A stretch of DNA of 64,000 nt from Reichenbachiella ulvae (GCF_025833875.1 NZ_JAOYOD010000001.1:5057501-5121500); one strand, 5' to 3'. Shown: positions 10,280 to 19,123, counted from the first letter of the stretch. Translations and numbers: made by a program. The notes: generated by a model from the sequence alone, not told the origin.

Positions 10280-11164
10280 TTAATCTAGCAAACCAGCCAA
10301 ATCATCCTTGGTGAGATTCTTTACAAAGCTTTCCTCGGTGGTGATTAATTCAGACGCCAGTTTTTTCTTGCTTTGCTGCAACTGCATGATCTTTTCTTCT
10401 ACCGTGTTTTTGGTAATGAATCGATAGGTGAACACTTTGTTCTTTTGGCCAATACGGTGTGCTCTATCAATTGCCTGAGCTTCAATAGCTGGGTTCCACC
10501 ATGGATCCAGCAAGAATACATATTCTGCCTGAGTTAGGTTGAGACCCAATCCACCCGCTTTCAGTGAGATCAAGAAGACTTGAATCTCTGGATCGTTTTG
10601 GAATTTTTCAACTTGCTGCTGGCGATCCTTTGTCGTGCCATCCAGATAAGCATATTTGATTTTTTGACCATCCAGATACTTGGATACTATTTTCAAATGC
10701 TTCACGAATTGAGAGAATACCAGGATTTTTTGATTCTTCTTGATGGCATTCTCTAGCATGAAGCTAATGTCTTCTAACTTGCCAGACTCGCCTTCGTAGC
10801 TTTCATCGGCCAGTAAAGGGTGGTTGGCGATCTGTCGCAGCTTGGTTAGCCCTTGCAAAATCATGAACTGAGATTTGCCCATACCTCCGGTTTCGATCTC
10901 CTTCATGATCTTGTCTCGGTAGGCCGACTTCACTTTTTCGTAGGCTTCTTCCTGCTCAGGGCTCATGGTGCTGTAGCGCACATTCTCGATCTTTTCTGGT
11001 AGGTCAGTTGCTACTTGAGATTTGTTCCTGCGCAGAAGGAAAGGCTTGATAATCGTATACAGTTTCTGGGTTTGGTTCTCGTCTTTCTTCTTTTCGATTG
11101 GCATCTGGTATTGCTTCTTAAAGAAAGATTTTGCTCCTAATAGTCCAGGGTTGACAAAGGTCAT
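10280..11164 (-). CDS. SNF2-family helicase, C-terminal part (frameshifted gene)
   Basis: This open frame encodes the second RecA-like lobe of a SNF2/SWI2-family DNA translocase. It contains FSQFVKHLKIV, LKAGGLGLNLT and DPWWNPAIEAQAIDRAHRIGQ, the standard motifs IV-VI. Its frame joins the upstream N-terminal part when one C of a CC pair (GG at 11167-11168 on the plus strand) is removed: LWS then reads through QMTFVNPG without interruption. The joined protein would have about 978 residues, normal for bacterial SNF2 proteins. The break is either a real inactivating mutation or a sequencing error. An internal start at 11164 would give a lobe unlikely to work alone. Confidence 0.88.
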   Translation of the reverse strand: MTFVNPGLLGAKSFFKKQYQMPIEKKKDENQTQKLYTIIKPFLLRRNKSQVATDLPEKIENVRYSTMSPEQEEAYEKVKSAYRDKIMKEIETGGMGKSQFMILQGLTKLRQIANHPLLADESYEGESGKLEDISFMLENAIKKNQKILVFSQFVKHLKIVSKYLDGQKIKYAYLDGTTKDRQQQVEKFQNDPEIQVFLISLKAGGLGLNLTQAEYVFLLDPWWNPAIEAQAIDRAHRIGQKNKVFTYRFITKNTVEEKIMQLQQSKKKLASELITTEESFVKNLTKDDLAGLLD

Positions 11165-13217
11165 TTGGAGACCAAAGGTCCATCGTGGTATTCTCTATCG
11201 GTGTACCTGTCAAGATCAATTTACTAGAAGAGTGTAGGTCTCTCACACACTTAGAAATAATAGAATCGGGGTTTTTGATTACCTGAGATTCGTCCAGTAT
11301 GATGTAGTTGAAATGGTAAGCAGCCAGCAAGTCAATGTCCTGTCGTACAATTCCGTAGGAGGTTAGTACCAGGTCATATTTGGCAAAGCGCTTCACATCC
11401 TTATTTCGTTTTACTCCTGTATAGTTGAGTATTTTTAGTTTCGGAGTAAACTTTTCTGCTTCCTTTTCCCAGTTGTAGATCAGGGAAGTCGGCATCACTA
11501 GTAGACTGCAGCCCGCATCTTTGTCCTGATGAACGGATTGCAACAGGGCGAGTGTTTGAACAGTCTTACCCAGACCCATGTCATCTGCGAGGCAGCCACC
11601 CAGATTGTACGTACGAAGGAAACGCATCCAATTGTATCCAGCCTTCTGATATGGACGAAGATCACCTTTAAAGCCTGCTGGCATTTCAAAGTCCTCGATC
11701 TTGTCAAAATCCTGCAATTTCTGAAGTTTGCCTTTTAGGTTCATCTGAGCCAGATTAGACTCAGTCAGTTCTTTGACCAAAGAGACATGATGTTTTTGCA
11801 GTTGTAGCTCTTCCGTATTGCCTTCATCACTAAAAGCCATCAGGTCCGCATATTGCTCGAACCAGGCTTCTGGAATAACAGCTATCTCGCCATTAGGCAA
11901 TTCAATTTCTTTGGTGTTTTTCAGGATGTAATTTCGGATGACTTTGAATGGGATCTCATAATCGCCGAATTTGACCACCGCGTGTATGTCGAACCAGTCG
12001 ATGTTTTCGCGGATTTCCAGGGTCATCTCCGATTTTCCGATGAAATATTTTTTCTCGCTCTTTCCATTTTGGATTAGACTGATTCCTGCATCCTTGAGGT
12101 ACTTGCGCGTGTCCTCTATCCAGGTGAAGGCTTCCCCTAACGGAACGGTAGCTTGCGAAGAACGCAGGGCTAATCCAGAGTCATGAAGGAACTGCACATA
12201 TTTCTTTTCCTTTTCGATATCCCGGCAAATCCTGTGGAAGGTGTACTCATCGTTTTCCTCTTCCACGTGCACATTCACTTCATTGAAATGATCCGCTTTG
12301 TATCTATGCTGACCGTATTGGAATTTTAGCTCAAATAGAATTTTACTTTCCTTTAAAGTTGCCGTGTCATTATTTCCATTCTGCCCAAAAAGATCCATCG
12401 ATTGACCATTGGTGCTGGCCAGTTCGGAGAAGTACAAAGTGGGTTCCAGATCGTATTTTTCTGTTTTGATATCAAAGCCTTTGGCATAGACATCAAAAGA
12501 AGCTACTAGGGGTGCTACAAATTTGCGGTAGTAGTTATCCTCGATTTTACGAGGTACGGCAATGAATTTCTTGTTGAGGAAAGGTTTGATTTTGTTAGCA
12601 TCTACGTTTTTCTGGAAACTGTATAGCTTATTTTCAATCACGATGAAAGCAGGATCATTACAGAGAATGTAAGCCCCTTTGTATTGAAAATCTATCTTTT
12701 CTCCTTTGTGCTTGATTGTCGGGAAGTAGTGCGTATTGTCTTCATTTCTTCTAAAATGAAACAGTACGGTTGCCTCTTCCTCCAGCACCTCTATTTCTTT
12801 CCAGGCTGGTTCACCATCATTGCCCATTTCGAAGAGTCGCTTGCCTTTCAGCAGAGGCATAATTTTCGCACGTCTACGTTCTACATGTGCGATGATTTGC
12901 TCCTGCTTTACAGGGTCACCTACTTTTGGATCGAAAACCTTTAGGAAGAAATCTTCCGGTTTGATGCGCTTCTTCTCAAAGCTTTTGATCACAATATCGG
13001 GCTGCATAGAGTCCATTACTTTGATCAATTCATAGTCGGCCTCATCCAGTCCTGAATCAAATTCAGAAGCGTTTTGCGCAGAGATGTTCTGATGCGAAAA
13101 GGTAAGACGACCCTCGTCATCTTTTTGTATCACAAAAGATTCGAAAAGATACCCCAGATACTGGTGCTCAAAGAGGGTATATATTAGTTGAAATGGTTTG
13201 TTTGGAGAGACTTTCAT
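11118..13217 (-). CDS. SNF2-family helicase, N-terminal part (frameshifted gene)
   Basis: This encodes the N-terminal region and first ATPase lobe of a SNF2-family protein. Residues 1-540 are the long variable N-terminal region with no motif I can name. Then come the ATP-binding loop LADDMGLGKTVQTLALL, the DEAH-box equivalent LDESQ, and GTPIENTTMDLWS. Immediately after that motif the reading frame is lost, and about 16 non-homologous residues follow before a stop. The continuation lies in another frame at 10280-11167. Such proteins remodel protein-DNA complexes or help transcription recycling. Without repair of the frame, the enzyme lacks its second lobe. Confidence 0.88.
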   Translation of the reverse strand: MKVSPNKPFQLIYTLFEHQYLGYLFESFVIQKDDEGRLTFSHQNISAQNASEFDSGLDEADYELIKVMDSMQPDIVIKSFEKKRIKPEDFFLKVFDPKVGDPVKQEQIIAHVERRRAKIMPLLKGKRLFEMGNDGEPAWKEIEVLEEEATVLFHFRRNEDNTHYFPTIKHKGEKIDFQYKGAYILCNDPAFIVIENKLYSFQKNVDANKIKPFLNKKFIAVPRKIEDNYYRKFVAPLVASFDVYAKGFDIKTEKYDLEPTLYFSELASTNGQSMDLFGQNGNNDTATLKESKILFELKFQYGQHRYKADHFNEVNVHVEEENDEYTFHRICRDIEKEKKYVQFLHDSGLALRSSQATVPLGEAFTWIEDTRKYLKDAGISLIQNGKSEKKYFIGKSEMTLEIRENIDWFDIHAVVKFGDYEIPFKVIRNYILKNTKEIELPNGEIAVIPEAWFEQYADLMAFSDEGNTEELQLQKHHVSLVKELTESNLAQMNLKGKLQKLQDFDKIEDFEMPAGFKGDLRPYQKAGYNWMRFLRTYNLGGCLADDMGLGKTVQTLALLQSVHQDKDAGCSLLVMPTSLIYNWEKEAEKFTPKLKILNYTGVKRNKDVKRFAKYDLVLTSYGIVRQDIDLLAAYHFNYIILDESQVIKNPDSIISKCVRDLHSSSKLILTGTPIENTTMDLWSPNDLCQPWTIRSKIFL

Positions 13218-13326
13218 CTACCGGCAATCGCAATTAATTTTTTACAAAATCCTATACGGATCAATCTTGCAATTTAACCCAAAATGCGAAATCCAAAAGC
13301 AAAAACTGCTAAAAAGTGGAAGTGTT

Positions 13327-13504
13327 GGATTTAACCCAAAATTGTCATTAGAAAATCTATTACGAGAATAACTCACTTCAATTCATTCGCCTCGCTAAAT
13401 TTTGTTCATTCACCGTAGCGATGCTACGTCTCACTCGCAAAACCCCCTGATTTTTCGTGACTTATCCTCTCATTACAAAGTTCCAATGACAAATTTGGAT
13501 TTAA
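13327..13504. repeat. Large imperfect palindrome, candidate mobile repeat
   Basis: The 350 bp between the SNF2 and MurF-Alr genes hold an imperfect inverted repeat of about 178 bp. It is centred on GTAGC-GAT-GCTAC (13415-13427). The arms pair over AAATTGTCATTAGAA (left) with the complement of the right-arm TTCCAATGACAAATTT, and GAGAATAACTCAC with GTGACTTATCCTCTC. No ORF is present. It looks like a non-autonomous palindromic intergenic repeat, but its copy number cannot be judged from one window. Confidence 0.55.
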
Positions 13505-13567
13505 AGTTTTCGCATTAAATTGGGACGAGAATTCAAGATCATTTTTACTTATACTCTATCCATCGAA

Positions 13568-15976
13568 ATGAAGTTTAGCGAACTGGAAAAACTTTGCAAA
13601 GGAAAAATCCAACAACAGGCCAATGAAGCCGAAATTAAGGAACTGGTAACAGACACCAGAAACATTTCAATCCGAGCAGGTTTGTTGTTTTTTGCGATAG
13701 AGGGAATCAATCATGATGGGCACGAATTTGTGACGGAGGCTTATGAGAAAGGCGCCAGATGCTTTGTGGTCGAGCGAGAAGTTAGTCTGCCAGATGATGC
13801 CAATGTACTGGAGGTTCGTCAGTCTTTACTGGCACTGCAGATGATTGCACGTGCGCACAGATTACAGTTTGATTATCCGGTAATAGGTGTGACTGGGAGT
13901 AATGGTAAGACCATCGTTAAGGAATGGTTGACGCAATTGCTGGATTATAAATACAGCATTGTAAAAAGTCCGAAGAGTTATAATTCGCAATTGGGAGTGC
14001 CGCTATCCGTTTGGCAGATGACCGCTCAACACAATCTGGGAATATTCGAAGCAGGAATCTCAGAGCGATCCGAGATGGAACGTCTCGAACGGATCATTCA
14101 GCCTACACTTGGGATTTTTACCAATATCGGTGAGGCACACAATGCGGGATTTGAATCCCTACAGCAAAAGGCCGACGAAAAAGCTAAATTATTTGCCTCA
14201 TGTCAAAAGGTGATTTTTAGTTCTGAGTATCCAGAAATCCGTCGTGCTTTGGAGGCCACCGTTTCGGAGGAGACTGAATTGATTGCCTGGTCCTTTGAGA
14301 AACTTGAAGGTCATCAATTCAAGGTGTTGGTGGGTGAAACTGAACTTGTACTGAAGTTGAAGTTTAGTGATCCAGCATCAGTTGAAAATGCCATTCATTG
14401 TGTGGTAATGCTGTATGTTTTGGGGTTTGGGATGGATGTGATTCAGTCGAGAGTAGACACGCTGAATTCGGTGAAGATGCGTTTGGAAATGAAGCAGGCG
14501 GTGAATCGCTCCTATGTGATCGACGATACTTACAACAACGACCTACACGGTTTGGAAGTGGCACTGGATTTTTTGCATCGACAGAATCAAAAAAAGAAAA
14601 AGACCGTGATACTCTCAGATCTCTATCAGACAGGTTTGAGTGGGGAGGCGCTCTATGCGCGAATCGATGATTTGATGCGGAATCAACAAATTTCTCGCTT
14701 CATCGGAGTGGGTATGGAAATATCCAAAGCTCGAGGGTTGTTTCACACCAAGGCGGAGTTTTATGATAGTACCGATGATTTCTTGTCCTCGGATTTTTCT
14801 ATTCAGGATGAAATTGTGTTGGTCAAGGGGGCCAGAGATTTTCAGTTTGAAAGAGTGGTTCAAAAACTGGAGTATAAGGCTCACGGCACCATATTGGAAA
14901 TCAACATGGAGAGTCTGACCAATAATCTGAATTATTATCGGGCAAAACTGAGACCAGAGGTGAAATTGATGGTGATGGTCAAGGCATTCGCTTATGGTGG
15001 GGGTAATTTTGAGATCGCCAATTTGCTGCAATTTCACAAGGTGGATTATCTGGGAGTAGCCTATGCAGATGAAGCGGTGGAGCTGCGAAGAGGTGGGATA
15101 CACATTCCGATCATGGTGATGAACCCTTCTTCAGATTCTTTTCGATTGCTGAAAGAATATAACCTTGAGCCGGAGATATATTCTCTGGATCAACTGTTGG
15201 ACTTCATGGACTTTTTCGAGGCAGAAGATCATATGCCACCCATTCATATCAAATTAGAGACAGGAATGAACCGGCTAGGTTTCAAGGCCAATGAACTCAA
15301 GCGCCTGACAGAAATCCTGACCCTGAACAAGAAGCTGAAAGTGCGAAGTGTATTTAGCCATCTTGCGGGAAGTGAAGATCCAAGACATGAAGATTATACT
15401 AAACAGCAGGCTCAAAAGTTTGAATCTATGAGCGAGGAGATTTTTAAAGTGCTTTGGTACAAGCCGCTTAGGCATCTCTGTAATACTGCGGGGATAGATA
15501 ATTATCCTAACTATCACTATGATATGGTTCGTCTGGGTATAGGCCTTTATGGTTTCGATCCCGTGATGGATGAAGAAAAGAAGTTGAGCACAGTAGGGAC
15601 ATTGAAAACCCATGTGTCGCAGGTGAAGGCGATCAACAAAGGAGAGACCGTAGGTTATGGTCGTTTGGGGTTTGCACAGCGTGATATGAAGATTGCGACT
15701 GTGCCCATCGGGTATGCTGATGGCTACCTTCGTGCATTTGGTAATGGTGTGGGTAAAATGAACGTTGGTGGTAAGTTGGTGCCAACCGTAGGAAATATCT
15801 GCATGGATATGACCATGCTGGACGTGACGGATATGGAGGTGAGATCAGGCGAAGAGGTTGTGATTTTTGGAGAGAACCCAAGTATCCATGATCTGGCTAG
15901 CTGGATACATACGATCCCTTATGAGATACTGACCAACATCAGTCAGAGGGTGAAGAGAACCTATATCTCAGGCTGA
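13568..15976 (+). CDS. murF-alr: Bifunctional MurF ligase / alanine racemase
   Basis: This is a fused cell-wall enzyme of 802 residues from ATG 13568; an upstream TTG at 13520 is less likely. The N-terminal half is MurF, which adds D-Ala-D-Ala to the UDP-MurNAc tripeptide. Its ATP loop GVTGSNGKT lies at about 107-115. The C-terminal half is alanine racemase, which makes D-alanine with PLP. It has the PLP lysine Lys472 in MVKAFAYGGG and the catalytic Tyr697 in GYGRLGF. The 225-residue spacing equals that of known racemases. IGYADGY and NICMDMTMLDV are also present. In MurF the loop reads GKTIVKEW. The fusion is known in Bacteroidota and links D-Ala production to its use. Confidence 0.95.
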   Translation: MKFSELEKLCKGKIQQQANEAEIKELVTDTRNISIRAGLLFFAIEGINHDGHEFVTEAYEKGARCFVVEREVSLPDDANVLEVRQSLLALQMIARAHRLQFDYPVIGVTGSNGKTIVKEWLTQLLDYKYSIVKSPKSYNSQLGVPLSVWQMTAQHNLGIFEAGISERSEMERLERIIQPTLGIFTNIGEAHNAGFESLQQKADEKAKLFASCQKVIFSSEYPEIRRALEATVSEETELIAWSFEKLEGHQFKVLVGETELVLKLKFSDPASVENAIHCVVMLYVLGFGMDVIQSRVDTLNSVKMRLEMKQAVNRSYVIDDTYNNDLHGLEVALDFLHRQNQKKKKTVILSDLYQTGLSGEALYARIDDLMRNQQISRFIGVGMEISKARGLFHTKAEFYDSTDDFLSSDFSIQDEIVLVKGARDFQFERVVQKLEYKAHGTILEINMESLTNNLNYYRAKLRPEVKLMVMVKAFAYGGGNFEIANLLQFHKVDYLGVAYADEAVELRRGGIHIPIMVMNPSSDSFRLLKEYNLEPEIYSLDQLLDFMDFFEAEDHMPPIHIKLETGMNRLGFKANELKRLTEILTLNKKLKVRSVFSHLAGSEDPRHEDYTKQQAQKFESMSEEIFKVLWYKPLRHLCNTAGIDNYPNYHYDMVRLGIGLYGFDPVMDEEKKLSTVGTLKTHVSQVKAINKGETVGYGRLGFAQRDMKIATVPIGYADGYLRAFGNGVGKMNVGGKLVPTVGNICMDMTMLDVTDMEVRSGEEVVIFGENPSIHDLASWIHTIPYEILTNISQRVKRTYISG

Positions 15977-16120
15977 TCAACCGCCGCATCCCATGAACTT
16001 TTTCAGGTCTATGTCAGGAAGTCCTGGCTTTTGGTCTTGATCAAGTTCTTCTTGCTGCTCTTTGCTTTTGTTTTCTAGTTCTTTTGGCTTCTCTTCCGGC
16101 TTTTGTTTCTTTTTACTCAT
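15977..16120 (-). CDS. Small charged protein ending in MGCGG (47 aa)
   Basis: This small ORF starts at ATG 16120, inside the stop of the TPR gene (ATGA overlap, 16117-16120), and stops right next to the convergent murF-alr stop. The product begins MSKKKQKPEE, is very rich in K, E and Q, and ends LPDIDLKKFMGCGG. The overlapping start implies translational coupling to the TPR protein. The structured C-terminal end with a Cys between glycines does not look random. I do not recognise a named family. Possible roles are a tethered partner of the TPR protein or a metal/thiol-related peptide. Confidence 0.7.
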   Translation of the reverse strand: MSKKKQKPEEKPKELENKSKEQQEELDQDQKPGLPDIDLKKFMGCGG

Positions 16121-16794
16121 TTGCAGTACCTTTCGATGTATCTGTCAGACATGTTGCTACCTAGCTCTTTGGCTTTTTGAAAGTCCAGACAGGCGTTTTC
16201 ATAATCCTCTCTGTTCTTATACGCAAGAGCCCGGTTGTGGTATGCATTGTAGTTGTCTTCTTTTTCTTCGATTACTCTGGTGAAATCATTGATCGCAGAC
16301 CGATACATACCTGCGTGAAAGTATGCATTGCCGCGATTGTAGTAGCAATTGAGTAGATCTACTGGTACATCCGATTCGTCATTGCTACTGATTGCTTTGG
16401 AGTAGTTGCGACTGGCCAGTTCATAATATTCCATTTTGAAATAAATGTTGCCTGCCAGATAAAACATATCGGCCTGTCCTGGTGATAAAGCCAGCGCCTT
16501 TTCGATGTCTTTTTGCGCTTCTTCGAATTTTTCTATCCTAAGCAAAGCATTGGCTCGTCCTACAAAAGCATCGGCATTGCCATCATACAGGTTTATGGAT
16601 TGATTAAATGCACTAACTGCCTCCCGAAACTGTTCGCGACCTATCAGATCCCATCCATTATTGGCGTATTGCATACTGGCATTGTAGTCTTCCTCATCGA
16701 TCACCTCTTCTTGAGCCGAGGCAAAAATGGTTAGCATTAACAAACAGCTAAGGATGTAGTATTTTTTGAATTGCATCTTGATGTCTTTCTTCAC
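16117..16794 (-). CDS. Exported TPR-repeat protein
   Basis: This 225-residue protein has an N-terminal signal peptide (hydrophobic YYILSCLLMLTIFASA, residues 9-25). At least four tetratricopeptide repeats follow: A-x-Y-NNGWDLIGREQFREAVSAFNQSI and copies with NADAFVGRANALLR, ADMFYLAGNIYFKME, YYNRGNAYFHAG, and AYHNRALAYKNRED. TPRs form helical protein-binding surfaces, so this is probably a periplasmic adaptor. The stop codon overlaps the start of the 47-residue gene, so the two form an operon. An internal ATG at 16776 is an alternative start that also keeps the signal peptide. Confidence 0.87.
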   Translation of the reverse strand: MKKDIKMQFKKYYILSCLLMLTIFASAQEEVIDEEDYNASMQYANNGWDLIGREQFREAVSAFNQSINLYDGNADAFVGRANALLRIEKFEEAQKDIEKALALSPGQADMFYLAGNIYFKMEYYELASRNYSKAISSNDESDVPVDLLNCYYNRGNAYFHAGMYRSAINDFTRVIEEKEDNYNAYHNRALAYKNREDYENACLDFQKAKELGSNMSDRYIERYCK

Positions 16795-16921
16795 GATTAT
16801 CTTCTTGCTATCAGGCGGGATGTTGTTGTCAGATTAGAAAATGAAGCAGCCAATGATAAGATTTAATCACTAGTACTCACTTGCATAATTCGGTTAAATT
16901 AGCAAAAACTGTTAACCCGAC

Positions 16922-17425
16922 ATGAATATGAATGAACAAAATGATAAAAAGTACTTTCAGGACTACATGAATGAGAATGTGTGTTTCGGCTGTGGTATCC
17001 ACAATGATCAGGGCTTGCACATCAAAAGTGAATGGGATGGAGAGGAGTCTGTCTGTGTATGGGAGTCCGAAGAAAAATACCACGGCTGGTCTAACCTGAT
17101 GAACGGCGGGGTAATGGCTACTTTGATCGATTGTCACTGCATGTGCACGGCCATGGCTCATGCATACAAGTTGGAAGGCCGAGCGCTCAATACTATGCCT
17201 GAGTATCGATATGCCACCGGCACACTCAATGTGAAATACTTGAAACCCACCTCTAACAATGATCCGGTAGAGCTAAGAGCCAAAGTGACTGAAGTAAAAG
17301 GGAAGAAAACTGTCATGCACTGTGGTTTTTACTCGCTGGGAGAGAAAACTGCTGAGGCTGAGGTGATCGCCATACGAGTCTATGATAGCAGTCAAGATTC
17401 GGGCGCGAATGTTTTTAAATCCTAA
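16922..17425 (+). CDS. PaaI-family hotdog thioesterase
   Basis: This 167-residue protein belongs to the hotdog-fold acyl-CoA thioesterase family. Conserved features are the N-terminal CFGCGIHNDQGLHI (residues 21-34) and the central helix GGVMATLIDCHCMCTA (about 61-76). There the catalytic Asp (LID) follows the GG turn, as in PaaI/YbdB-type enzymes. TGTLNVKYLKP and the final strand EAEVIAIRVYD complete the fold. It probably hydrolyses acyl-CoA esters in the cytosol; the true substrate is unknown. It is transcribed alone and faces a bidirectional hairpin terminator. Confidence 0.87.
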   Translation: MNMNEQNDKKYFQDYMNENVCFGCGIHNDQGLHIKSEWDGEESVCVWESEEKYHGWSNLMNGGVMATLIDCHCMCTAMAHAYKLEGRALNTMPEYRYATGTLNVKYLKPTSNNDPVELRAKVTEVKGKKTVMHCGFYSLGEKTAEAEVIAIRVYDSSQDSGANVFKS

Positions 17426-17434
17426 AAGTAGGAT

Positions 17435-17475
17435 AGAGGCACACTCGAAAGACTTAATCAGTCGAATGTGCCTCT
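17435..17475. terminator. Bidirectional terminator
   Basis: A long stem AGAGGCACACTCGA / TCGAATGTGCCTCT (one mismatch) lies between the two convergent genes ending at 17425 and 17484. T-rich sequence follows on the plus strand. Confidence 0.7.
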
Positions 17476-17483
17476 AGTTGTTT

Positions 17484-17825
17484 TTATTCTGCTTTGTTTT
17501 TGAGTTTTTGTTCTACAAAGTGAGAGAGGAAAAGTCCTAACCCTCCGAATATCATCAGGCAAGAAAATACTCCTACTTCATCACTGACGAGTCCGGCAGC
17601 ACTGATCATATTGCCCACTAGAATCCCGATACCTGCACCTATGAGTAGTAGGCCGATTTTGATGGCCGGAAAGGTGACTCCTTTTCTACTGAAAATGTTT
17701 GCGTCACTTCCTTTCTCTATGAGGGCCAGTCTTTCGTCGTTCATGAATTTGCGAATGACGATCAGTACGACGGCTACTGAGACAAATAAGACTACTGGGA
17801 TGATAATTTCTGCAGCGTTGTTCAT
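17484..17825 (-). CDS. Small membrane protein (DUF6249-like)
   Basis: This 113-residue protein has three hydrophobic segments at about 7-25, 50-75 and 84-100. The segment NDERLALIEKG between the first and second helices is typical of the small Bacteroidota DUF6249-like family. No catalytic residues can be seen. The divergent neighbour is the ECF sigma factor gene (17937). Homologous small membrane proteins often sit beside ECF sigma factors in Bacteroidota, so a regulatory link is possible but not shown. Confidence 0.75.
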   Translation of the reverse strand: MNNAAEIIIPVVLFVSVAVVLIVIRKFMNDERLALIEKGSDANIFSRKGVTFPAIKIGLLLIGAGIGILVGNMISAAGLVSDEVGVFSCLMIFGGLGLFLSHFVEQKLKNKAE

Positions 17826-17936
17826 TGTTTTGAATTTTTGATTTACCCATATGACAGGGGGGAGTGTCTGCTGGTTACAACTAATAAAATATTTTTTTGT
17901 GTGTAACTTGAAGAAAGTAGCAGGCGTCCAAGAATC

Positions 17937-18500
17937 GTGAGTGACCCAATAACTGATCGCGAACTGATCGAAAAAATAAAGAAAGGAGATACGGCTAGTT
18001 TTACCCTATTGGTAAATCGACACAAAAACTATGCACTGACCATTGCAACTCGCATCACTTTGGTGAGAGAGGAGGCTGAGGAAGTTGCTCATGATGCTTT
18101 TATTAAGGCTTATTCTTCTTTGCATCAGTTCAAGCAGGATGCTAAATTTACTACATGGTTTTATCGCATAGTGGTGAATATGGCCATCTCAAGAGTCAGG
18201 AAAAAGAAGTTGAGTACCATAGATATCGATCAGTCGAACTATGCAGGAGCAGACAATAGTAGTCAGGAGAAGTTTGATGCCAGAGATCGCTCACAATTGA
18301 TACAGGATGCCATGCGCCAATTGAGCGAAGATGATCGCATGTTGATCTCTCTTTACTATCTGGAAGAGCTGGATATGGAAGAATTGTCAGAGATCAGTGG
18401 ATTTGATAAAAATAATTTGAAGGTGAAATTGTTTCGAGCCAGGAAGCGGTTAGGACAGATTCTTCAAAAATCTCGTGAATTAGAATCGGTAATACATTAA
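17937..18500 (+). CDS. ECF-family RNA polymerase sigma factor
   Basis: This is a 187-residue sigma-70 factor of the extracytoplasmic-function class. Region 2 spans about 25-95, with RHKNYALTIATRI, EEAEEVAHDAFIKAY and TTWFYRIVVNMA for core binding and -10 melting. Region 4 (about 130-180) contains EELDMEELSEISGF and the recognition helix NNLKVKLFRARKRL. It has no region 1.1 or 3. The start is GTG 17937, which follows a usable spacing; no ATG gives a better N-terminus. The next gene overlaps by one base (TAATG), so both are translated together. Confidence 0.93.
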   Translation: MSDPITDRELIEKIKKGDTASFTLLVNRHKNYALTIATRITLVREEAEEVAHDAFIKAYSSLHQFKQDAKFTTWFYRIVVNMAISRVRKKKLSTIDIDQSNYAGADNSSQEKFDARDRSQLIQDAMRQLSEDDRMLISLYYLEELDMEELSEISGFDKNNLKVKLFRARKRLGQILQKSRELESVIH

Positions 18501-18922
18501 TGAGGAATGAAATGAATAATCAGGGAATGAATCATAGCGACAAGGATATCGAATGGTTGGATCAGTTCATGGAGGAACTTCCGATGGAGGAAGCAAACCA
18601 GGATTTTACTATGCGCATTGTTTCCAATGCGGCATTATTAAAAAAGCGGCAGGCCAATCAGCGATTGATTTATTGGGTTTTGGGATTCTTGCTCTTGGGT
18701 ATGAGCATATGCGTTTTTTTCGCATTGGGTATCGAGTTGAGTTTCGAAATGGATTATTTGCCCGAATACAAAACCTGGTGGCCTGAAGAACCATTTGCGA
18801 TATTGGACGGAATCTCTATGGAGTTTCTACTTGCAGTAGAGGGGCTATTGGCTCTTTTTCTTGTTGATAAGCTGCTCACTAGAACGCATGTTTTTCGACG
18901 ATTGGGGATTGAGAAAAAATAA
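18500..18922 (+). CDS. Membrane protein coupled to the ECF sigma factor
   Basis: This 140-residue protein begins in the stop of the sigma factor gene (TAATG). The N-terminal 55 residues are acidic and cytoplasmic-looking (KDIEWLDQFMEELPMEEANQDFTMRIV). Two transmembrane helices follow (about 58-80 and 103-122). Position, coupling and topology are those of an anti-sigma factor, but no zinc-binding HxxxCxxC motif is present, so the assignment is by context. The short region between helices is acidic (PEYKTWWPEE). Confidence 0.72.
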   Translation: MRNEMNNQGMNHSDKDIEWLDQFMEELPMEEANQDFTMRIVSNAALLKKRQANQRLIYWVLGFLLLGMSICVFFALGIELSFEMDYLPEYKTWWPEEPFAILDGISMEFLLAVEGLLALFLVDKLLTRTHVFRRLGIEKK

Positions 18923-18988
18923 TTTTGGACGGAAATTTCAGATTTTCAATCGATTAGAAAATTCTTAAAAATATTTATTTGCAAAGTG

Positions 18989-19018
18989 TTGAAAAATTGA
19001 AACCGGTATCTATCTTTG
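18989..19018 (+). promoter_or_regulatory. Promoter of tRNA-Gly (Bacteroidota type)
   Basis: TTG at 18989-18991 and TATCTTTG at 19011-19018 are separated by 19 nt. They match the Bacteroidota -33/-7 consensus (TTG, TAnnTTTG). The tRNA begins 32 nt downstream. Confidence 0.7.
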
Positions 19019-19050
19019 CAGTCCAATTCAGTCATACGGACTGAGGACAA

Positions 19051-19123
19051 GCGAAAGTAGCTCAGTTGGTAGAGCGCCACCTTGCCAAGGTGGAGGTCGC
19101 GGGTTCGAACCCCGTCTTTCGCT
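19051..19123 (+). tRNA. tRNA-Gly(GCC)
   Basis: This is a 73-nt cloverleaf with acceptor stem GCGAAAG / CTTTCGC, D-loop AGCTCAGTTGGTAGAGC, anticodon stem-loop CCACC-TTGCCAA-GGTGG with anticodon GCC, and T-arm CGGGTTCGAACCCCG. The CCA end is not encoded. Confidence 0.97.

Noticed and set aside
13520-13567. Longer N-terminus of MurF-Alr from TTG
   Set aside because: The next ATG (13568) starts directly at the expected MurF N-terminus; the extra residues show no homology pattern.
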